From: Aldehydirespirator sp028819505
GTDB taxonomy: Bacteria > Actinomycetota > Acidimicrobiia > Acidimicrobiales > Aldehydirespiratoraceae
Length of the DNA: 64,000 nucleotides
Assembly (NCBI GenBank): GCA_965207755.1
Contig: OZ242297.1
Location: forward strand, 1,178,001 to 1,242,000
Direction: 5' to 3'
The notes beneath the pieces are model-generated. The model did no database searches. It saw nothing but the letters and a program-made list of their open reading frames with translations, and was not told where the DNA came from. Below are positions 19,009 to 27,524 of the stretch, piece after piece (position 1 is the stretch's first letter; each line of letters opens with the position of its first letter). Both the position numbers and the translations under genes were made by a program.

Positions 19009-19995
19009 ATGCGTGATCCTGTGAGAGTGGCCGTCACCGGAGCGGCCGGGCAGATCGGCTACAGCCTGCTGTTCCGCATCGCCTCGGGCTCGATGCTCGG
19101 ACCCGATCAGCCGGTGATCCTCCAGATGCTGGAGATACCGCCGGCCATGGACGCACTGCGGGGCGTGGCCATGGAACTCGACGACTGCGCCTTCGGGCTG
19201 CTGGCCGGCATGGTGCTCAGCGACGACCCCGGCGAGGCCTTCGACGGCGTCCAGGTCGCCCTGCTGGTGGGCTCGCGGCCCCGCACCAAGGGAATGGAGC
19301 GCAAGGACCTGCTGGAGGCCAACGGCGCGATCTTCACCGTGCAGGGCAGGGCCCTGGCCGCCGGCGCCGCCGACGACCTGCGGGTGCTGGTGGTGGGCAA
19401 CCCGGCCAACACCAACTGCCTGATCGCCATGAACAACGCCGAGGGGGTGCCCCGCGAGCGGTTCACGGCCATGACCCGCCTCGACCACAACCGGGCCAAG
19501 GCCCAGCTCGCCGCCCGGCTGGGCGCCGCCGTGGGCGATGTCCGCAGGATGACGATCTGGGGCAACCACTCCGCCACCCAGTACCCCGACCTGTTCCACT
19601 GCGAGGTGGACGGCCGCAACGCGGCGGGCCTCGTGGAAGACCAGGAGTGGCTCGAAGGGACGTTCATCCCCACCGTGCAGCAGCGGGGTGCGGCCATAAT
19701 CGAGGCCCGGGGCGCGTCGTCGGCGGCCTCCGCGGCCAGCGCGGCCGTCGACCACGTACGCGACTGGATGCTGGGCACGCCGCCGGGCGACTGGGTCTCG
19801 ATGGCGGTCCCCTCCGACGGCAGCTACGGCGTGCCCGACGGGCTGATCTCGTCGTTCCCGGCCACCTGCGCCGAAGGCGCCTACCGGATCGTCGGCGGCC
19901 TGGCGATCGACGGCTTCTCGCGGGCCCGCATCGACGCCTCGGTGGCCGAGTTGGCCGCCGAGCGCGACACGGTGGCCTCCCTCGGCCTCATCTAG
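19009..19995 (+). CDS. mdh: Malate dehydrogenase
   Basis: 328 residues from ATG 19009. NAD-dependent interconversion of malate and oxaloacetate. The dinucleotide site GAAGQIGYSLLFRIASG is at residues ~9-25. The substrate-binding Arg lies in GSRPRTKGMERKDLL and TRLDHNRAKAQLA, and the catalytic His in WGNHSATQYPD. The layout matches the cytosolic/actinobacterial MalDH type of about 328 residues. It lies 30 bases after the ABC exporter and is followed, 22 bases after its stop, by a class 2 hairpin, then fpg on the same strand. Confidence 0.95.
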   Translation: MRDPVRVAVTGAAGQIGYSLLFRIASGSMLGPDQPVILQMLEIPPAMDALRGVAMELDDCAFGLLAGMVLSDDPGEAFDGVQVALLVGSRPRTKGMERKDLLEANGAIFTVQGRALAAGAADDLRVLVVGNPANTNCLIAMNNAEGVPRERFTAMTRLDHNRAKAQLAARLGAAVGDVRRMTIWGNHSATQYPDLFHCEVDGRNAAGLVEDQEWLEGTFIPTVQQRGAAIIEARGASSAASAASAAVDHVRDWMLGTPPGDWVSMAVPSDGSYGVPDGLISSFPATCAEGAYRIVGGLAIDGFSRARIDASVAELAAERDTVASLGLI

Positions 19996-20017
19996 GCGGC
20001 CGGGCGCCGTGCTGCTG

Positions 20018-20067
20018 GGAATTGGCAGCCCGGAGGCCCCGTTCGGGGCTCGTCCGCTGCCAATTCG
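20018..20067 (+). repeat. Class 2 GAATTGGCAGC hairpin after mdh
   Basis: Perfect 11-bp arms GAATTGGCAGC (20019-20029) and GCTGCCAATTC (20056-20066) enclose an inner hairpin with GCCCCGTTCGGGGC. The outer arms are those of the class 1 repeats, but the loop is unrelated. Here both outer arms pair without wobble. It lies between the mdh stop and the fpg start. Confidence 0.9.
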
Positions 20068-20107
20068 CGCCGGAGCGGCCCCGGCGGGCCTCTGAGGGAC
20101 GCCGGCC

Positions 20108-20971
20108 ATGCCCGAGTTGCCGGAGGTTGCAGCCCACGCCGAGCGGCTGTCGGCCGGGTTCGCGGGAGCACCGCTGGCCCGGTTCGAGCCGATGCACCCG
20201 GCCGTGCTCAAGACCTTCGATCCCCGTCCCGCCGCGGCCGCGGGCAAGGCGCTGAGGAAGGTCGGCCACCGGGGCAAGTACCTGCTGTTGCGTTTCGGTG
20301 AGGGCGACGACGCGCACGAGGACTCCGACCTGACGTTCGTGGTCCATCTCATGCAGGCAGGCCGGCTGCGCATCGACGCCGACCGGGCCCGCAAGCGCCG
20401 CGGCGGCATGGCCCGCTGGACCTTCGCCGACGGCCCGGCGCTCCTGCTCGCCGAGGCCGGCACGGAGCGCCGGGCGGGCGTCTGGCTGCTGGCCGGCGAC
20501 CCGGGAGCGGTCGAGCCGCTGGCCCGTCTCGGACCCGACGCCCACACCATCGGCCGCGACGATCTCGCCCAACGCCTGACCGCGGCCGGTGAGCGCGTAC
20601 ACGGCTTCCTGCGGGATCAGTCGCATCTGGCCGGGATCGGCCGCCTGCTCGCCAACGAGATACTCCATTCGGCCCGGATCTCGCCGTTCGCCAACACGTC
20701 GCGCCTCGACGGCGACGCCGTCGACCGTCTGCATGCCGCCATCGCCGCATCCATCGCCAGGGGTCTGGCCGCGGAGCGGGAGCGCGACGACATGGGCCGC
20801 TCCCAGGATCGTCCCAGCGACGTCCACCATCGGGTGGGCGAGCCGTGCCCGGCATGCGGGGACACGGTGCGCCCGGTCGAGTACCGCCGCTACCGGGTGG
20901 CCTATTGCCCGACCTGCCAGACGGGCGGCAAGGTGCTGGCCGACAACACCACGAGCCGGTTCCTGAAGTAG
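20108..20971 (+). CDS. Fpg/Nei family DNA glycosylase
   Basis: 287 residues, ATG at 20108. Bifunctional base-excision repair glycosylase/AP lyase acting on oxidised bases. The catalytic N-terminus is MPELPEV (Pro2, Glu3), the H2TH helix region holds FLRDQSHLAGIGRLLANEILHSARISPF, and the C-terminal zinc finger is CPACGDTVR...YCPTCQTGGKVL. The H2TH sequence and the zinc finger support Fpg or an actinobacterial Nei-type member; the substrate preference is not decidable here. Complete length, no neighbours in the same operon. Confidence 0.92.
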   Translation: MPELPEVAAHAERLSAGFAGAPLARFEPMHPAVLKTFDPRPAAAAGKALRKVGHRGKYLLLRFGEGDDAHEDSDLTFVVHLMQAGRLRIDADRARKRRGGMARWTFADGPALLLAEAGTERRAGVWLLAGDPGAVEPLARLGPDAHTIGRDDLAQRLTAAGERVHGFLRDQSHLAGIGRLLANEILHSARISPFANTSRLDGDAVDRLHAAIAASIARGLAAERERDDMGRSQDRPSDVHHRVGEPCPACGDTVRPVEYRRYRVAYCPTCQTGGKVLADNTTSRFLK

Positions 20972-21060
20972 CAGGCCGGGTCTGCGTCGTCGGGCCTGCG
21001 ACGGCTCCTGGTCGTGGTTGTCCTCCGCGGCTTGCCGGAAGCAGCAGGCCGTCGGCGTCG

Positions 21061-21462
21061 TCAGGCTGCCCCGGCCAGGGCGGCGCCGATGGCCTCCATG
21101 GCTGGGCGGGCCGCGAGCAGCAGCCGAGGATCGCCGTCGAACCGCAGCCGCCCCTCGGCGAAGGCGCGTTGAGCGGATGCGCCCTCGACCGTGATCGATC
21201 GAGCCGTGTCGCGGTCCGATGCCAGCGTCACGACGGGCTGGCCGTGCGCCCCGCCGGCGCGCCCGACGGCGGCCGACACCCGGCCGGAGGCGATGCGCAC
21301 ATGCCAGCAGAAGGCCGAGGCGTCATCGTCGTAGGCGTGGTACTCCAGCACCAGACCGACCGTGTCGTCGACGCGGCACTCCGACAGGGCGGCGTCGAGC
21401 CAGCCCACCCACTCGTCAGAAGGGAACACGGGCATGCCGCCCGCGTCGTGCTCGATGGTCAC
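21061..21462 (-). CDS. SCP2 sterol-binding/lipid-transfer domain protein
   Basis: 133 residues, ATG at 21462. The small single-domain protein resembles SCP2-like actinobacterial proteins: central strands LVLEYHAYDDDASAFCWHVRIASGRVSAAVG and a C-terminal ARSITVEGASAQRAFAEGRLRFDGDPRLLLAARPAMEAIGAAL, in which the GRLRFDGDPRLLL turn is typical. The ligand is unknown; SCP2 folds bind lipids or acyl-CoA. It runs opposite to SulP, with 34 bases between the starts, so the two share a promoter region. Confidence 0.7.
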   Translation of the reverse strand: MTIEHDAGGMPVFPSDEWVGWLDAALSECRVDDTVGLVLEYHAYDDDASAFCWHVRIASGRVSAAVGRAGGAHGQPVVTLASDRDTARSITVEGASAQRAFAEGRLRFDGDPRLLLAARPAMEAIGAALAGAA

Positions 21463-21496
21463 GGGCGCAGGCTAGCCATCCTCGTAGCCTGACCCC

Positions 21497-22993
21497 GTGT
21501 CCCGCCCGAGTACCGGAGATCTGATCGCCGGAGTGTCGGTGGCCCTGGTCGCCATCCCGCAGTCGCTGGCCTACGCCGAGTTGGCCGGGCTCCCGCCGCA
21601 CTACGGCCTCTACGCGACGGCGCTGCCGTCGCTGCTGGCCGCGTTCTTCGTGTCGTCCCGGTACCTGCAGACCGGACCGGTGGCCCTGACCGCGCTGCTC
21701 ACCCTCGGCGCGCTGTCCGGGGTGGCCGGGCCGGGCGGGGCCGGCTACGTCCGGAGCGCGGCGCTGCTGGCGCTGCTGGTCGGCGTCATCCGGGTGCTGC
21801 TCGGCGTGGCCCGCATGGGCCGGGTCGCCTACGTGCTGTCGGAGCCGGTCGTCACCGGATTCACCGCCGGGGCCGCGGTGGTGATCATCGCCTCGCAGTT
21901 GCCCAAGATCTTCGACGTCTACCCCGACGGGCAGGTTCTGGCCGCCGCGGTGCGCGCTCTGGGCCGGCCCGGCGATTGGCGCTGGTCGGCCATCGCCTTC
22001 GCCGTGATAACGGTGGTCCTGATGATCGGGGGTCGCCACGTCCACCGCCTGTTCCCCGGTGTGCTGGTGGCGGTCATCGCCGGTGTGGCAGTGTCCGGCG
22101 CCAGCGGTTATGAGGGTTCGAAGGTGGGCGACCTCGACGGCGGGTTCATACCGCTGAGCCTGGACTTCCCGTGGTCGGAGACGCCGAGCCTGCTGCTGCC
22201 GGCGGCCGTGATCGCCCTGGTCGGGTTCGCCGAGCCGGCGTCGATCGCCCGCACCTACGCCGCGGCCGACCGCCTGCCGTGGAACGCCAACCGCGAGATG
22301 GTCAGCCAGGGCGTCGCCAACCTCGCCTCCGCAGTGTCGGGTGCCTTCCCGGTGGGCGGCTCCTTCTCGCGCAGCTCGCTCAACCGGCTGGCCGGCGCCA
22401 CCAGCCCATGGTCCGGCGCGATCACCGGCGCCTTCGTGCTGGCCGTGCTGCCGCTCGTATTCCTGCTGGAGGGCCTGCCCACGTCGGTGCTGGGCGTGAT
22501 CGTGATCGTCGTCGTGCTGCGGCTGGTCGACGTCGAGGAGATAGCCCGCCTGCCGTGGGGCTCGTTCCCCCAGGCGCTGGTGGGCGCGGGAACCACGTTC
22601 GCCACCATCGGCTTCGCGCCCCGGGTGGAGCGGGGCGTGCTGGTGGGGATCGGATTGGCCATCGCGGTACACCTCTACCGCGAGATGCAGGTCATCACCC
22701 CCGCCGAGCGGAACCATGAGACCCTCACCGTGCGGCCCAAGGGCGTGATGTGGTTCGCCACCGTGCCCCAGGTGGAGCGATCGGTCCGCGAGGAACTGGC
22801 CACCGAGCGCGACCTGACGTCGGTGGTGATCGACCTGGCCGGTGTGGGACGGCTCGACTACTCCGGGGCGGTGGCGCTGCGCCGCATCATCGAGAGGATG
22901 TCGGCCGGTGGGGTGACGGTCGTCGTGGCCGGCATCCCGCCCAGCGCATCAGGCGCGGTGCGCGCCGAACTCGAGGGCTACGAGTCGGCCTGA
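21497..22993 (+). CDS. SulP family inorganic anion transporter with STAS domain
   Basis: 498 residues, GTG at 21497. Inner-membrane anion transporter. The SulP signature AIPQSLAYAELAGLPPHYGLYATALPSLLAAFF lies in the first helices; NREMVSQGVANLASAVSGAFPVGGSFSRSSLN is the conserved helix-8 region. About 10-12 hydrophobic segments precede a C-terminal STAS domain (from ~410: VMWFATVPQVERSVREEL, VVIDLAGVGRLDYSGAVALRRI). The substrate (sulfate, bicarbonate or another anion) cannot be inferred; no cys or carbonic anhydrase gene is adjacent. Confidence 0.93.
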   Translation: MSRPSTGDLIAGVSVALVAIPQSLAYAELAGLPPHYGLYATALPSLLAAFFVSSRYLQTGPVALTALLTLGALSGVAGPGGAGYVRSAALLALLVGVIRVLLGVARMGRVAYVLSEPVVTGFTAGAAVVIIASQLPKIFDVYPDGQVLAAAVRALGRPGDWRWSAIAFAVITVVLMIGGRHVHRLFPGVLVAVIAGVAVSGASGYEGSKVGDLDGGFIPLSLDFPWSETPSLLLPAAVIALVGFAEPASIARTYAAADRLPWNANREMVSQGVANLASAVSGAFPVGGSFSRSSLNRLAGATSPWSGAITGAFVLAVLPLVFLLEGLPTSVLGVIVIVVVLRLVDVEEIARLPWGSFPQALVGAGTTFATIGFAPRVERGVLVGIGLAIAVHLYREMQVITPAERNHETLTVRPKGVMWFATVPQVERSVREELATERDLTSVVIDLAGVGRLDYSGAVALRRIIERMSAGGVTVVVAGIPPSASGAVRAELEGYESA

Positions 22994-23006
22994 CAGGCCC
23001 TAGACA

Positions 23007-23402
23007 CTAGAACGAGAAGCCGTCCAGCGCCTGCTTGAGGGCCTCGGTGTCGTGTGCGCCGAGCACGACCCTCGAGTTCGTGGCCACGTAGACGATGTCG
23101 AGGTTGATGCCGGCGTCAGACACCATGCGGGCCAGTTCGGCCAGCTCGCCCGGCCGGTCCTCGGCCTGGACCACCACCACCTCGCGCTCGCGGGTGACGG
23201 ACGGTCCGTGCGTGTTGGCCAGCGCCCGGTACACCGGCTCGCTGTGGGGCACGAGGATGTGAAGCTCCGCCGTGTTGCCGTTCCCCATGCACGTCGCGGC
23301 CGCGATGTTCACGCCCGCGTCGCTGATCGCCGTCGCCACTCGGGCCAGCGCCCCCGGTCTGTTCTCCAACTCGATCACCAGGTCGCTGGCCAGAGTCGAC
23401 AT
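23007..23402 (-). CDS. Tandem ACT-domain protein
   Basis: 131 residues, ATG at 23402. Two ACT modules: residues 5-60 (LVIELENRPGALARVATAISDAGVNIAAAT) and 74-130 (VVVVQAEDRPGELAELARMVSDAGINLDIVYVATN). Each has the ligand-loop pattern RPGxLA followed by an amphipathic helix. Stand-alone ACT pairs usually bind amino acids or other small ligands and regulate metabolism; the partner enzyme is not evident here. The protein ends near the SulP stop in a convergent arrangement. Confidence 0.85.
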   Translation of the reverse strand: MSTLASDLVIELENRPGALARVATAISDAGVNIAAATCMGNGNTAELHILVPHSEPVYRALANTHGPSVTREREVVVVQAEDRPGELAELARMVSDAGINLDIVYVATNSRVVLGAHDTEALKQALDGFSF

Positions 23403-23495
23403 GAGTGCGGATCCTCCTTGGGCTTGTGGGGCCCGGTGCGTGCATCCGGGCGGGTAGGCGACCGACTGTAGGGCACGACCGGGCCGCTGTGAAGC

Positions 23496-23512
23496 CCGGA
23501 CTTCCGGTCCGG
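23496..23512 (-). terminator. Terminator-like hairpin CCGGAC/GTCCGG
   Basis: A 6-bp perfect stem with a 5-nt loop (TTCCG) lies 80 bases downstream of the coiled-coil membrane protein gene (minus strand) and upstream of the ACT gene. It has no T-run. Position suits a 3'-end structure for the upstream minus-strand gene; this is weak evidence in such GC-rich DNA. The rest of 23403-23591 shows nothing else. Confidence 0.3.
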
Positions 23513-23591
23513 CGGCGGTCCTGTCCAGCGAGCACCGTTCGCGGCGCCGGCTGGATCGCACCAGCGCCGGTGGTGTGCGGTTCTTCGCATG

Positions 23592-24122
23592 TCACGGTTG
23601 GCGAGGACCCGACGCGGCGCCTACCGGGGGGTCTGTCGCGGCGGTGCCGGCGGCGGCGGGATCGAGCAGCGTCCCCTGGAGGGCGGCGCCGACCTCGGGC
23701 GCCATGTTCAACGCGGCGATGAGGGCTGTGAGCTTGAGGTTGATCTCGTCGATCTTGGCGTCCTGGGCGGCGAACCCGGCATCGACCTTGGCCTCGAGGC
23801 GGGCGAAGCGGTCGTTGACTTCGGCGAAGCGGTCGTTGACTTCGGCGAATCGGTCGTTGGTGGTGGCGAGGGTGTAGGCGAGCAGGGCGATGACGACGGT
23901 CCCCATGAAGCCCAGTATCCCCGCGAGCACGGCGCCGAAGAGGCTCAGCAGCGGGTTTGCGGCGATCTGGTCGCGCAGGCGGGTCCGGCCGGCGGCGAGG
24001 GTGCCGGCGCCGGCGCCGGCGCGTGCCGCGGCCCCGGCTCGGGGCGTCGGGGCTGGCTCGGAGTCGGGGCTGTGGGCCATGGACGGTGCCGCGGCTGCGG
24101 CCGGGGTCGGCGTTGCGGTCAT
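23592..24122 (-). CDS. Single-pass membrane protein with short coiled-coil repeats
   Basis: 176 residues, ATG at 24122. Layout: an Ala/Pro-rich N-terminal tail (1-45), one strong hydrophobic helix (about 57-85: NPLLSLFGAVLAGILGFMG), then a heptad-like run in which NDRFAEV occurs twice and NDRFARL once, a coiled coil to ~140 and a low-complexity Ala/Gly/Pro tail. The DNA shows the repeat directly (tandem GTCGTTGACTTCGGCGAA units on the plus strand). Such proteins often form membrane-anchored oligomers. No family is recognised. The region 24123-24403 upstream shows no other gene. Confidence 0.65.
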   Translation of the reverse strand: MTATPTPAAAAAPSMAHSPDSEPAPTPRAGAAARAGAGAGTLAAGRTRLRDQIAANPLLSLFGAVLAGILGFMGTVVIALLAYTLATTNDRFAEVNDRFAEVNDRFARLEAKVDAGFAAQDAKIDEINLKLTALIAALNMAPEVGAALQGTLLDPAAAGTAATDPPVGAASGPRQP

Positions 24123-24403
24123 GGGTCCTCGCTTGCGCAGGCGGCGGCGCTTGTGGCGGCGCGGGTTCTGTCAGGGTTTCGGCTGGCCGCAACGAGCCCG
24201 GCAAGCGAGGCTGTCACAGGAGACTACATCAAGGTGGATGCAGCGTCAAAGCATGAAAGAACAGTGCTTCTCCGCTGCCTCCGGTCGCGCTGGCCGCCGG
24301 CGGAGCGCGCTGGTCCCGTCCGAACCGGAGCGGGGCGGCGGGGTGGCTACGGGCTCGCCGGGGTCGCCGCGGGAGGCCAGCGGTCGGGCAGTAGTCTGCG
24401 GCG

Positions 24404-25939
24404 ATGAGCGCCGGGCGTCGAAGGCGGCGGCCGCGGCAGGCTGCGGTCACCGGGTCGGGCGGCCCGGTCCAGCCGCCGTGGCGGCTGCATGAGCGCCGGT
24501 TCGAGCCGACGCCGGTGGTGAGCGAGGACGAGCTCGAGGCCATACACGCCGCCTCGCTGACGGTGCTGCGCCACACCGGCATGGATTTCCTGCATCCCAC
24601 CGCCCGCAGGATGTGGGCCGAGGCGGGGGCCTGGGTGGACGGGGATCGGGTGCGCTTCGACCCGGAGATGGTCACCGAACTGGTGTCCGCCGCCCCCGGC
24701 GAGTTCGTGCTTCACGCTCCCGACCCGGCCCGTCATCTCCCGATGGGGGGCCGCAGCGTCTCCTTCGCCTCGGTGGCCAGCCCCCCGAACGTGGCCGACC
24801 GGGCCGGCGGCCGCCGCACCGGCAACCGGGACGACTTCCGGCGGCTGGTGATGCTCGCTGAGGTGCTCAACGCGGTCGGCTTCCACGGCGGCTATCCGGT
24901 GGAGCCGGTGGACGTGCACGCATCGGTGCGCCATCTGGTGGCCACCCGCGACCTGCTCACCCTGACCGGCAAAGCGGTCAACGCCTACTCGCTGGGAGCG
25001 CAGCGCAACCGCGACTGCCTGGAGATGGTGCGAATCGCGCGCGGCGTAAGCGACGACGACCTGGAACGCGAGCCGTCGATCTTCACCGTGGTGAACTGCA
25101 ACTCGCCGCTGCGTCTCGACACTCCCATGCTGGAGGGGATCCTGCAGTACTCGGCCCGCAACCAGGCGGTGGCGGTCACCCCGTTCACGCTGGCCGGGGC
25201 GATGGCGCCGGTCACGGTGGCCGGCGCGGTGGTGCAGCAGAACGCTGAGGCGTTGGCCGGCATCGCCTTCTGCCAGTTGGTGAGACCGGGTTCGCCGGTG
25301 CTCTACGGGGGGTTCACCTCCAACGTCGACATGCAGTCGGGCGCACCGGCCTTCGGCACGCCCGAGTACATGAAGGCGGTGCTGCTCGGGGGCCAGCTGG
25401 CTCGCCGGTACGGGGTCCCCTACCGGTCCTCCAACGTCTGCGCGGCCAACGCGGTCGACGCCCAGGCCGCCTACGAGAGCGTGCTCTCGCTGTGGGCCGT
25501 GGTGACGGGCGGCGCCCACATGGTGATGCACGGCGCAGGCTGGATGGAGGGAGGGCTGCAGGCCTGCTACGAGAAGATGGTCATCGACGCCGACATGATC
25601 GGCATGGTGGGCGAATTCTTGCGGCCCTTGGCGACCGATGGGGACTCGCTCGCGGTGGAGGCCATCGACGAGGTCGGCCCCGGCGGGCACTTCTTCGGCA
25701 CGGCCCACACCCTGGCCCGCTACCGCGACGCGTTCTTCAAGCCGATGGTGTCGGACTGGCGCAACTACGAGACCTGGGCCGAGGCCGGCTCTCCCACGGC
25801 CCTGGACCACGCCGAACGCCTGGTCGGGGAGCTCTTGGACGCCTACGAGCCTCCGCGGTTGGCCGACGACGTGCGGGAGGAGCTGGACGATTTCACCGAC
25901 CGGCGCATAGCCGAGGGCGGGGTCCAGACCGACTTCTAG
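24404..25939 (+). CDS. MttB-family (non-pyrrolysine) quaternary/tertiary amine methyltransferase, copy 1
   Basis: 511 residues, ATG at 24404. MttB-superfamily enzymes transfer a methyl group from a quaternary or tertiary amine to a corrinoid protein. The TIM-barrel segments characteristic of the family are HTGMDFLHPTARRMWAEAG, TPFTLAGAMAPVTVAGAVVQQNAEALAGI, YGGFTSNVDMQSGAPAFGTPEYMKA and HGAGWMEGGLQACYEKMVIDADMIG. No in-frame TAG occurs, so pyrrolysine is not used and this is a MtgB/MtpB-like homologue, not true trimethylamine methyltransferase. No corrinoid protein or activator is adjacent. The next genes are a Rieske oxygenase and a DMGDH-like fusion, which suggests a quaternary-amine demethylation locus. 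Confidence 0.9.
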   Translation: MSAGRRRRRPRQAAVTGSGGPVQPPWRLHERRFEPTPVVSEDELEAIHAASLTVLRHTGMDFLHPTARRMWAEAGAWVDGDRVRFDPEMVTELVSAAPGEFVLHAPDPARHLPMGGRSVSFASVASPPNVADRAGGRRTGNRDDFRRLVMLAEVLNAVGFHGGYPVEPVDVHASVRHLVATRDLLTLTGKAVNAYSLGAQRNRDCLEMVRIARGVSDDDLEREPSIFTVVNCNSPLRLDTPMLEGILQYSARNQAVAVTPFTLAGAMAPVTVAGAVVQQNAEALAGIAFCQLVRPGSPVLYGGFTSNVDMQSGAPAFGTPEYMKAVLLGGQLARRYGVPYRSSNVCAANAVDAQAAYESVLSLWAVVTGGAHMVMHGAGWMEGGLQACYEKMVIDADMIGMVGEFLRPLATDGDSLAVEAIDEVGPGGHFFGTAHTLARYRDAFFKPMVSDWRNYETWAEAGSPTALDHAERLVGELLDAYEPPRLADDVREELDDFTDRRIAEGGVQTDF

Positions 25940-26027
25940 GCGCTGCCGCCGCCCGAGGTTTGGAACGGCCGCGTGCATCCGCTATTCTGCGCGTCGTTCT
26001 AGCCGGCCGCGGCGGCGATGAACATGT

Positions 26028-26090
26028 GAGTGCCGGAGCGCCTCCCCCGGTTGAAGGCTTTGGGCCGAGAGGGGAAGCACTCCGGCGCTT
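26028..26090 (+). promoter_or_regulatory. Long stacked hairpin in the leader of the Rieske gene
   Basis: Three nested helices: 26028-26038 with 26080-26090 (GAGTGCCGGAG with CTCCGGCGCTT, two G-U pairs), 26043-26047 with 26071-26075 (TCCCC with GGGGA) and 26048-26050 with 26065-26067 (CGG with CCG), capped by a 14-nt loop (26051-26064). It lies 123 bases before the Rieske start. There is no T-run after it, so a plain terminator is unlikely; it does not match a riboswitch class I can recall. It could be an mRNA leader element, and this is inference from pairing only. The rest of 25940-26212 shows no gene. Confidence 0.45.
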
Positions 26091-26212
26091 TGCAGTCTAG
26101 GTGCCTCGTCAGTCATATTGAGCGCCTTTCACACGCTCGAACGGGCGGATCGGCCGGTGAGGCCGCGTGCTGGGCGTTGCGGTCGGGGAGCGGCCGTGGT
26201 GTACTTCGCGCC

Positions 26213-27493
26213 ATGGGACAGCCGGGTACGGTGGGCTCGATCGACTTCACCTCCGAGGACTTCTGGTCGGCCACCCGGCGGCCGCTCGACCAGGCGACCG
26301 GACTCCGGCCGGCCGTCTACACCGGCGAGGACTTCTACGAGGTCGAGAAGGATCGCCTGTTCGGTCGGGCCTGGGTGGCGGTGGCCTCGGCGTCGGAGGT
26401 GGCCGAGCCGGGCCGCCTGCTGGTGCGCATGGTGGGCGACACCTCGGTGCTGATCGCCCGGGGCCTCGACGGGGCGCTGCGGGGCTTCATCAACTCGTGC
26501 CGGCACCGGGGCACCGAGCTGGCCTCGGTGGACTGCACCGTGTCGCGGATGATCCGCTGCCCCTACCACCGCTGGGGCTACGCCCTCGACGGCACCCTGG
26601 TGGCGACCCCGCTGTTCGACGAGGTGCCCCGGCCGGACTTCGATCCCGCCGAGTTCTCCCTGCTGCCGGTGCGGGTGGAGACGTGGGGCTTCTGTGTGTT
26701 CGCCTGCCTGGACGAGCGGACGCCGCCGCTGGCCGAGTGGCTGGGCGACCTGCCCGAGCGGATGGGCGGCTACGGCTTCGACGGCTGGTACGTCCACGGG
26801 AGGTGCAGCTTCGACGTGGCCGCCAACTGGAAGCTGATCACCGAGAACTTCCAGGAGTACTACCACCTCGCCTGGGTCCATCCCGAGCTGGCCAAGGTGT
26901 CCCGGGTCCGGGACCACTACCGCTACCAGGGGCCGGGCCTGTACTGCGGCCAGACCACGACCCCGGTGTCGGGCGACGAGCGCGACGACTGGCTGGTGCT
27001 TCCTCCGGCCTCCGGGCTGGACAGCTCCGACTCGGTGAGCGGCCGGTTCGTGGCCGTGTTCCCCAACGTGACGCTGGCCGTGCTTCCCAGCCATGCCTTC
27101 GTGATGCGCCTCGAGCCGCTGTCGGTGGGCGCCACCCGCGAGCACTGCGCGTTCCTGTTCCCGCCCTCCACCGATCCCGACATCGTCGGCGACGCCTTCG
27201 AGGCCACCCGCAAATTCTGGATCGAGGTCAACAACGAGGACATCGACATCTGCGAGCGGTCCCAGCGGGGGCTGGCCCTGGGCGCGGCCCCGCCCGGGCC
27301 GCTGTCGCCCCGCTTCGAGGAGCCCCTGCACCGCTTCCACAACATGGTGGCCGACTGCATGACCGCGGACTCGTTGGCCACCGGAGTGACGGTGCCGGGC
27401 GGGGACGGTCCCGGCGACGCCGAGCGCTACGGCTGCGGGCCCAACCCCGCCCTGCCCGCCATCGACGCCCGCCGCTGGCCGAGCACGGACTGA
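26213..27493 (+). CDS. Rieske non-heme iron aromatic-ring-hydroxylating-type oxygenase (GbcA-like)
   Basis: 426 residues from ATG 26213; earlier in-frame starts would overlap the leader hairpin. The Rieske cluster ligands are CRHRG (~residue 96) and CPYHRW (~115). The mononuclear iron site is ENFQEYYHLAWVHPEL with His-x4-His, and a later Asp in VNNEDIDICE. The family includes glycine betaine, carnitine and stachydrine monooxygenases. The downstream DMGDH-like gene is 31 bases away, as expected if the product were dimethylglycine. No reductase gene is adjacent, so the electron donor must be elsewhere. Confidence 0.88.
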   Translation: MGQPGTVGSIDFTSEDFWSATRRPLDQATGLRPAVYTGEDFYEVEKDRLFGRAWVAVASASEVAEPGRLLVRMVGDTSVLIARGLDGALRGFINSCRHRGTELASVDCTVSRMIRCPYHRWGYALDGTLVATPLFDEVPRPDFDPAEFSLLPVRVETWGFCVFACLDERTPPLAEWLGDLPERMGGYGFDGWYVHGRCSFDVAANWKLITENFQEYYHLAWVHPELAKVSRVRDHYRYQGPGLYCGQTTTPVSGDERDDWLVLPPASGLDSSDSVSGRFVAVFPNVTLAVLPSHAFVMRLEPLSVGATREHCAFLFPPSTDPDIVGDAFEATRKFWIEVNNEDIDICERSQRGLALGAAPPGPLSPRFEEPLHRFHNMVADCMTADSLATGVTVPGGDGPGDAERYGCGPNPALPAIDARRWPSTD

Positions 27494-27524
27494 TCGGCGC
27501 CCGCCGGCTCCGGGAGGGACTCGG

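Noticed and set aside
17053..20550. 1165-codon open frame on the minus strand
   Set aside because: Antisense to the ABC exporter, mdh and fpg; low-complexity His/Gly/Arg-rich product typical of high-GC shadow frames.
24404..25939. True pyrrolysine MttB
   Set aside because: No in-frame TAG in either MttB copy, and no pyl genes.
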